Origin: Rhizobium sp. Leaf371
GTDB lineage: Bacteria; Pseudomonadota; Alphaproteobacteria; Rhizobiales; Rhizobiaceae
Length of the DNA: 64,000 nucleotides
Assembly: GCF_001424045.1 (NCBI RefSeq)
Contig: NZ_LMQB01000026.1
Location: forward strand, 1 to 64,000
Reading direction: 5' to 3'
Every line of letters starts with the position of its first letter. The stretch's first letter is position 1. A model generated the notes under the pieces. The model worked only from the letters and a program-made list of their open reading frames with translations, had not been told where the DNA came from and ran no database searches. Below, one piece after another: positions 59,893 through 64,000 of the stretch. The position numbers and the translations under genes are program-made.

Positions 59893-62889
59893 ATGGCAAG
59901 GCAAGAGGCCAACGAGCAATTTCAACTGACGTCCTTCCTGGACGGCGCCAATGCGAGCTATATCGAACAGCTCCATGCGCGCTACGAAGCTGACCCCTCG
60001 TCCGTCTCGGGCGAATGGCAGTCCTTTTTCAAGGCGCTGGCCGACAATCCGGAAGACGTCGTGAAGGCCGCCAAAGGCGCCTCGTGGAAGAAGCCGAACT
60101 GGCCCCTGACGCCGCGCGACGACCTCACCTCGGCGCTCGACGGCGATTGGGGCACGGTCGAGAAGGTCATCGAGAAGAAGGTTCAGGCAAAGGCCGAAGC
60201 CAAGGCGGAAGCAACCGGCGTTCCCGCCTCGCCCGCCGACGTGCACCAGGCGACGCGCGACAGCATCAAGGCGATCATGCTGATCCGCGCCTATCGCATG
60301 CGCGGCCATCTGCACGCCAAGCTCGACCCGCTGCAGATCGCAGCCCCGGTCGATGATTATCACGAACTGTCCCCGTCCAATTACGGCTTCGAAGCCGGCG
60401 ACATGGACCGCAAGATCTTCCTCGATAACGTGCTCGGGCTCGAATATGCCACGATGCGCGAGATCGTCGATATTCTGGAGCGGACCTACTGCTCGACGCT
60501 CGGCGTCGAATTCATGCACATCTCCGACCCGGAGATCAAAGGCTGGATCCAGGAGCGCATCGAAGGCCCCGCCAAGGGCGTCGAGTTCACGCCCGAAGGC
60601 AAGAAGGCGATCCTCTCCAAGCTGATCGAGGCCGAAGGCTTCGAACAGTTCATCGACGTGAAGTACAAGGGCACCAAGCGCTTCGGCCTCGACGGCGGCG
60701 AATCGCTCATCCCGGCGCTCGAACAGATCATCAAGCGTGGCGGCCAGGACGGGATGAAGGAAATCATCCTCGGCATGGCGCACCGTGGCCGCCTCAACGT
60801 TCTCACCAACGTCATGGGCAAGCCGCACCGCGCCGTGTTCCACGAGTTCAAGGGCGGCTCGGCCGCGCCGGACGATGTGGAAGGCTCCGGCGACGTGAAG
60901 TATCATCTCGGCGCCTCCTCGGACCGCGAGTTCGACGGCAACAAGGTGCACCTGTCGCTGACGGCGAACCCGTCGCACCTCGAAATCGTCAATCCCGTGG
61001 TCATGGGCAAGGCCCGCGCCAAGCAGGACCAAATGGCGACGACCTTCGATGGCGACGTCATTCCGCTGAAGGAACGCTCCAAGGTCCTGCCGCTCTTGCT
61101 GCATGGCGATGCGGCCTTTGCCGGCCAGGGCGTGACCGCCGAAATTCTCGGCCTGTCGGGCCTGCGCGGCCACCGCGTCGGCGGCACGCTGCACTTCATC
61201 ATCAACAACCAGATCGGCTTCACCACCAATCCGGCCTTCTCGCGCTCGTCGCCTTATCCCTCCGACGTCGCCAAGATGATCGAGGCGCCGATCTTCCACG
61301 TCAACGGCGACGATCCGGAAGCGGTCGTCTATGCCGCGAAGATCGCCATCGAATTCCGGATGAAGTTCCACAAGCCGGTCGTGGTCGACATGTTCTGCTA
61401 CCGCCGCTTCGGCCATAACGAAGGCGACGAGCCCTCCTTCACGCAGCCGAAGATGTACAAGGTCATCCGCGGCCACAAGACGGTCGTGCAGCTCTATGGC
61501 GAACGCCTGATTGCCGAAGGCCTGATCACCGAAGGCGAGCTGGAAAAGATGAAGGCCGACTGGCGTGCCCGTCTCGAACAGGAGTTCGAGGCCGGTCAGT
61601 CCTACAAGCCCAACAAGGCCGACTGGCTGGATGGCGCCTGGTCGGGTCTGCGCACCGCCGACAACCAGGACGAACAGCGCCGCGGCAAGACCTCGGTGCC
61701 GATGAAGTCGCTGAAGGATATCGGCCGCAAGCTCTCGGAAGTTCCAGAAGGCTTCAACGTCCACAAGACGATCCAGCGCTTCATGGACAACCGCGCCAAC
61801 ATGATCCAGACGGGCGAAGGCATCGACTGGGCGATGGCGGAGGCCCTGGCCTTCGGATCGCTCACCGTCGAAGGCACGAAGATCCGCCTGTCCGGCCAGG
61901 ATTGCGAGCGCGGCACCTTCTCGCAGCGCCACACCGTGCTCTACGATCAGCAGACGGAAGAGCGCTACATTCCGCTCGCCAACCTCTCGCCCACCCAGGC
62001 GCGCTACGAGGTCATCAACTCGATGCTCTCGGAAGAAGCCGTTCTCGGCTTCGAATACGGCTATTCGCTCGCCCGCCCGAACGCGCTGACGCTCTGGGAA
62101 GCCCAGTTCGGCGACTTCGCCAATGGTGCGCAGGTCGTCTTCGACCAGTTCATCTCCTCGGGCGAACGCAAGTGGCTGCGCATGTCGGGCCTCGTCTGCC
62201 TGCTGCCGCACGGCTATGAAGGTCAGGGTCCGGAACACTCCTCCGCCCGCCTCGAGCGTTGGCTGCAGATGTGTGCGGAAGACAACATGCAGGTCGTCAA
62301 CGTCACGACGCCGGCAAACTACTTCCACGTTCTGCGCCGCCAGATGAAGCGCGACTTCCGCAAGCCGCTGATCATCATGACGCCGAAGTCGCTGCTGCGT
62401 CACAAGCGCGCGATCTCCAGCCTGTCGGAAATGGCCGGCGAGACCTCGTTCCACCGTCTTCTGTGGGACGATGCGGAGGTCATCAAGGACGGCCCGATCA
62501 AGCTCCAGAAGGATGCGAAGATCCGCCGCGTCGTGCTCTGCTCGGGCAAGGTCTATTACGACCTGCTCGAAGAGCGCGAAAAGCGCGGCATCGACGACAT
62601 CTACCTCCTGCGCCTGGAACAGCTCTATCCGTTCCCGGCCAAGGCGCTGATCAACGAGCTCAGCCGGTTCCGCAATGCGGAAATGGTCTGGTGCCAGGAA
62701 GAGCCCAAGAACATGGGGTCCTGGTCGTTCATCGATCCGTATCTCGAATGGGTGCTGGCCCATATCGATGCGAAGTACCAGCGGGTGCGCTATACCGGCC
62801 GCCCGGCCGCAGCCTCGCCGGCAACGGGCCTGATGTCGAAGCATCTGGCCCAGCTTGCCGCCTTCCTCGAAGACGCGCTCGGAGGCTGA
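59893..62889 (+). CDS. sucA: 2-oxoglutarate dehydrogenase E1 component
   Basis: 998 aa thiamine-diphosphate enzyme, first component of the 2-oxoglutarate dehydrogenase complex, making succinyl-CoA together with SucB and lipoamide dehydrogenase. Family blocks: FLDGANASYIEQLHARYEADP at the N-terminus, MAHRGRLNVL (near 295), LSLTANPSHLE, RRFGHNEGDEPSFTQP (near 512), EGQGPEHSSARLERWLQ near 777. ATG at 59893 is chosen on homology; upstream in-frame codons run through the leader. The downstream sucB is separated by about 240 bp. Confidence 0.96.
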   Translation: MARQEANEQFQLTSFLDGANASYIEQLHARYEADPSSVSGEWQSFFKALADNPEDVVKAAKGASWKKPNWPLTPRDDLTSALDGDWGTVEKVIEKKVQAKAEAKAEATGVPASPADVHQATRDSIKAIMLIRAYRMRGHLHAKLDPLQIAAPVDDYHELSPSNYGFEAGDMDRKIFLDNVLGLEYATMREIVDILERTYCSTLGVEFMHISDPEIKGWIQERIEGPAKGVEFTPEGKKAILSKLIEAEGFEQFIDVKYKGTKRFGLDGGESLIPALEQIIKRGGQDGMKEIILGMAHRGRLNVLTNVMGKPHRAVFHEFKGGSAAPDDVEGSGDVKYHLGASSDREFDGNKVHLSLTANPSHLEIVNPVVMGKARAKQDQMATTFDGDVIPLKERSKVLPLLLHGDAAFAGQGVTAEILGLSGLRGHRVGGTLHFIINNQIGFTTNPAFSRSSPYPSDVAKMIEAPIFHVNGDDPEAVVYAAKIAIEFRMKFHKPVVVDMFCYRRFGHNEGDEPSFTQPKMYKVIRGHKTVVQLYGERLIAEGLITEGELEKMKADWRARLEQEFEAGQSYKPNKADWLDGAWSGLRTADNQDEQRRGKTSVPMKSLKDIGRKLSEVPEGFNVHKTIQRFMDNRANMIQTGEGIDWAMAEALAFGSLTVEGTKIRLSGQDCERGTFSQRHTVLYDQQTEERYIPLANLSPTQARYEVINSMLSEEAVLGFEYGYSLARPNALTLWEAQFGDFANGAQVVFDQFISSGERKWLRMSGLVCLLPHGYEGQGPEHSSARLERWLQMCAEDNMQVVNVTTPANYFHVLRRQMKRDFRKPLIIMTPKSLLRHKRAISSLSEMAGETSFHRLLWDDAEVIKDGPIKLQKDAKIRRVVLCSGKVYYDLLEEREKRGIDDIYLLRLEQLYPFPAKALINELSRFRNAEMVWCQEEPKNMGSWSFIDPYLEWVLAHIDAKYQRVRYTGRPAAASPATGLMSKHLAQLAAFLEDALGG

Positions 62890-63128
62890 CGCGTCGACAT
62901 GGGCATTCTCCTCACCATCCCGGGCCAGAACGGACGGATCGTTGCACCCGCAACGGGTCCGGCCGGTCCCGCGGGATGGGTGGAGTGTCGGCCCGCTCCC
63001 GGCCTTACGCAGGGCCGGTTCAGGGGGCGGAACGCCGTTTCGCCCCGCTCCGCTTCCTCACATCTTCCCATTTCAGGCGCGACTGACCGGTCCGGCAGCA
63101 ACGCCCGCAACATCAGGACGTTTTAACA
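62890..63128 (+). other. Intergenic leader of sucB
   Basis: 239 bp between sucA and sucB. A 75-codon reading frame at 62899-63126 is visible but is Pro/Gly/Arg-rich without a family and reads as a chance frame in GC-rich DNA. Its last part AATGGCAACC gives the sucB start. I see no terminator. Confidence 0.5.
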
Positions 63129-64000
63129 ATGGCAACCGAAATCCGCGTGCCCACCCTGGGTGAATCCGTCAGCGAAGCCACGATCGGCACCTGGTTCAAG
63201 AAGGTCGGCGACACCGTGAACGCCGACGAGCCGCTGCTCGAGCTCGAAACCGACAAGGTCACCATCGAGGTTCCCGCCCCGGCGTCCGGCACGCTGTCGG
63301 AAATCGTTGCCAATGAAGGCGAGACGGTCGGTCTCGGCGCGCTTCTCGGCCAGATCGCCGAAGGTGCGGGCGCAAGCGCCGGCGCCGCCCCGGCCGCAAA
63401 GCCTGCGGAAGCCGCTGCCCCGGCCGCCGAAAAGCCCGCCGCCGAAGCGCCTGCCGCCTCCGCCCCCTCCTCCATGCCGCCAGCCCCGGCGGCCGCCAAG
63501 ATGCTTGCCGAGAACAATGTCTCGGCAGACGACATCGATGGCTCCGGCAAGCGTGGCCAGGTTCTCAAGGGCGACGTGATCGCCGCCGTCAACCGCGGCC
63601 TGCAGGCACCGGCGGCCCCTGCCGAACAGGCCAAGGCCCCGGCCCGCGGCCCTTCGAACGCGGCGGACGCCCCGCGCGAAGAGCGCGTGAAGATGACGCG
63701 CCTGCGCCAGACCATCGCCAAGCGCCTCAAGGACGCCCAGAACACGGCCGCCATGCTCACCACCTATAACGAGGTGGACATGAAGGCGGTGATGGACCTG
63801 CGCACCAGGTACAAGGACGTCTTCGAAAAGAAGCATGGCGTGAAGCTCGGCTTCATGGGCTTCTTCACCAAGGCCGTCACGCATGCGCTGAAGGAACTGC
63901 CGGCCGTCAACGCCGAGATCGACGGCACGGATCTGGTCTACAAGAACTTCTGCCACGTCGGCATGGCCGTCGGCACGGACAAGGGCCTCGTGGTTCCGGT
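63129..64000 (+). CDS. sucB: Dihydrolipoyl succinyltransferase (2-oxoglutarate dehydrogenase E2), partial
   Basis: The first 290 residues of the E2 component; the gene runs off the right edge. An N-terminal lipoyl domain with the lipoylated Lys in [14 protein letters not shown] (about residue 43), an Ala/Pro-rich linker, an E3-binding domain ([30 protein letters not shown] at about 120-149) and the start of the catalytic domain ([17 protein letters not shown]) are present. Its position after sucA completes the order sucA-sucB. Confidence 0.95.
   Translation, partial: MATEIRVPTLGESVSEATIGTWFKKVGDTVNADEPLLELETDKVTIEVPAPASGTLSEIVANEGETVGLGALLGQIAEGAGASAGAAPAAKPAEAAAPAAEKPAAEAPAASAPSSMPPAPAAAKMLAENNVSADDIDGSGKRGQVLKGDVIAAVNRGLQAPAAPAEQAKAPARGPSNAADAPREERVKMTRLRQTIAKRLKDAQNTAAMLTTYNEVDMKAVMDLRTRYKDVFEKKHGVKLGFMGFFTKAVTHALKELPAVNAEIDGTDLVYKNFCHVGMAVGTDKGLVVP

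Noticed and set aside
59722-62844. A 1,040-codon open frame on the minus strand
   Set aside because: Antisense shadow of sucA, whose conserved motifs fix the coding strand.
62899-63126. A 75-codon gene between sucA and sucB
   Set aside because: Composition is Pro/Arg/Gly-rich and no family fits; chance frame in GC-rich DNA.

Overview
The window is a 64-kb stretch of GC-rich chromosome from an alphaproteobacterium of the order Hyphomicrobiales (Rhizobiales), most likely Rhizobiaceae. The evidence is gene content and order: sdhCDAB followed by an Omp19-like lipoprotein, an AFG1/ZapE ATPase and mdh-sucCD-sucAB; hemC-hemD-Mic60-hemY divergent from tsaD-gpsA; ALAS-type hemA; an lpiA/acvB pair; and an NAD-linked fds formate dehydrogenase operon. 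No phage, insertion sequence, plasmid function, CRISPR array or rRNA was seen. Nearly every gene is recognisable housekeeping or accessory metabolism.

Layout. 1-7000: on the minus strand, methionine synthase split into two genes (metH C-terminal part and homocysteine-binding part) with a perfect palindromic operator in front, preceded by a sugar cluster (ROK kinase, UPF0303 heme-degrading-like protein, AGE-family isomerase). 7006-7082: tRNA-Arg(CCT). 7200-10200: dxr, a DUF2938 membrane protein and hemA. 10600-19000: a glycine-zipper lipoprotein, then tamA-tamB for outer-membrane assembly. 19200-21400: arginase, an orphan CheW and a membrane-anchored dual-specificity phosphatase. 21400-25450: acvB-lpiA for lysyl-phosphatidylglycerol turnover. 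25700-29150: an ion channel with a zinc ribbon, two proteins of unknown function and an ExoY-like sugar transferase. 29160-38600: a 24-bp tandem repeat, a LysR regulator, fdsG-fdsB-fdsA-fdhD-fdsD and an oxalate/formate-type antiporter. 38600-41000: YggT, an MFS exporter and a TerB-like protein. 41000-46000: the hemC-hemD-Mic60-hemY operon. 46050-49550: tsaD-gpsA-YciI-EVE-methyltransferase, tightly packed. 49579-50157: a secreted protein of unknown function. 50456-64000: the TCA segment sdhCDAB, omp19-like, zapE, mdh, sucC, a small acidic ORF, sucD, sucA and the start of sucB, which runs off the right edge.

Together the genes describe central respiration (succinate dehydrogenase, malate dehydrogenase, 2-oxoglutarate dehydrogenase and succinyl-CoA synthetase), tetrapyrrole synthesis feeding it (hemA, hemC, hemD, hemY), one-carbon metabolism (MetH, formate oxidation to NADH plus formate/oxalate transport), and envelope maintenance (TamAB, LpiA/AcvB, Omp19-like, sugar transferase). 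The least explained items are short: several perfect palindromes and a direct repeat in promoter regions, two TTAA-N7-TTAA CtrA-type boxes, a tandem repeat before the fds regulator, a palindromic mosaic inside the fds operon, and a 125-codon gene inserted between sucC and sucD. I did not find a clear undescribed multi-gene system.
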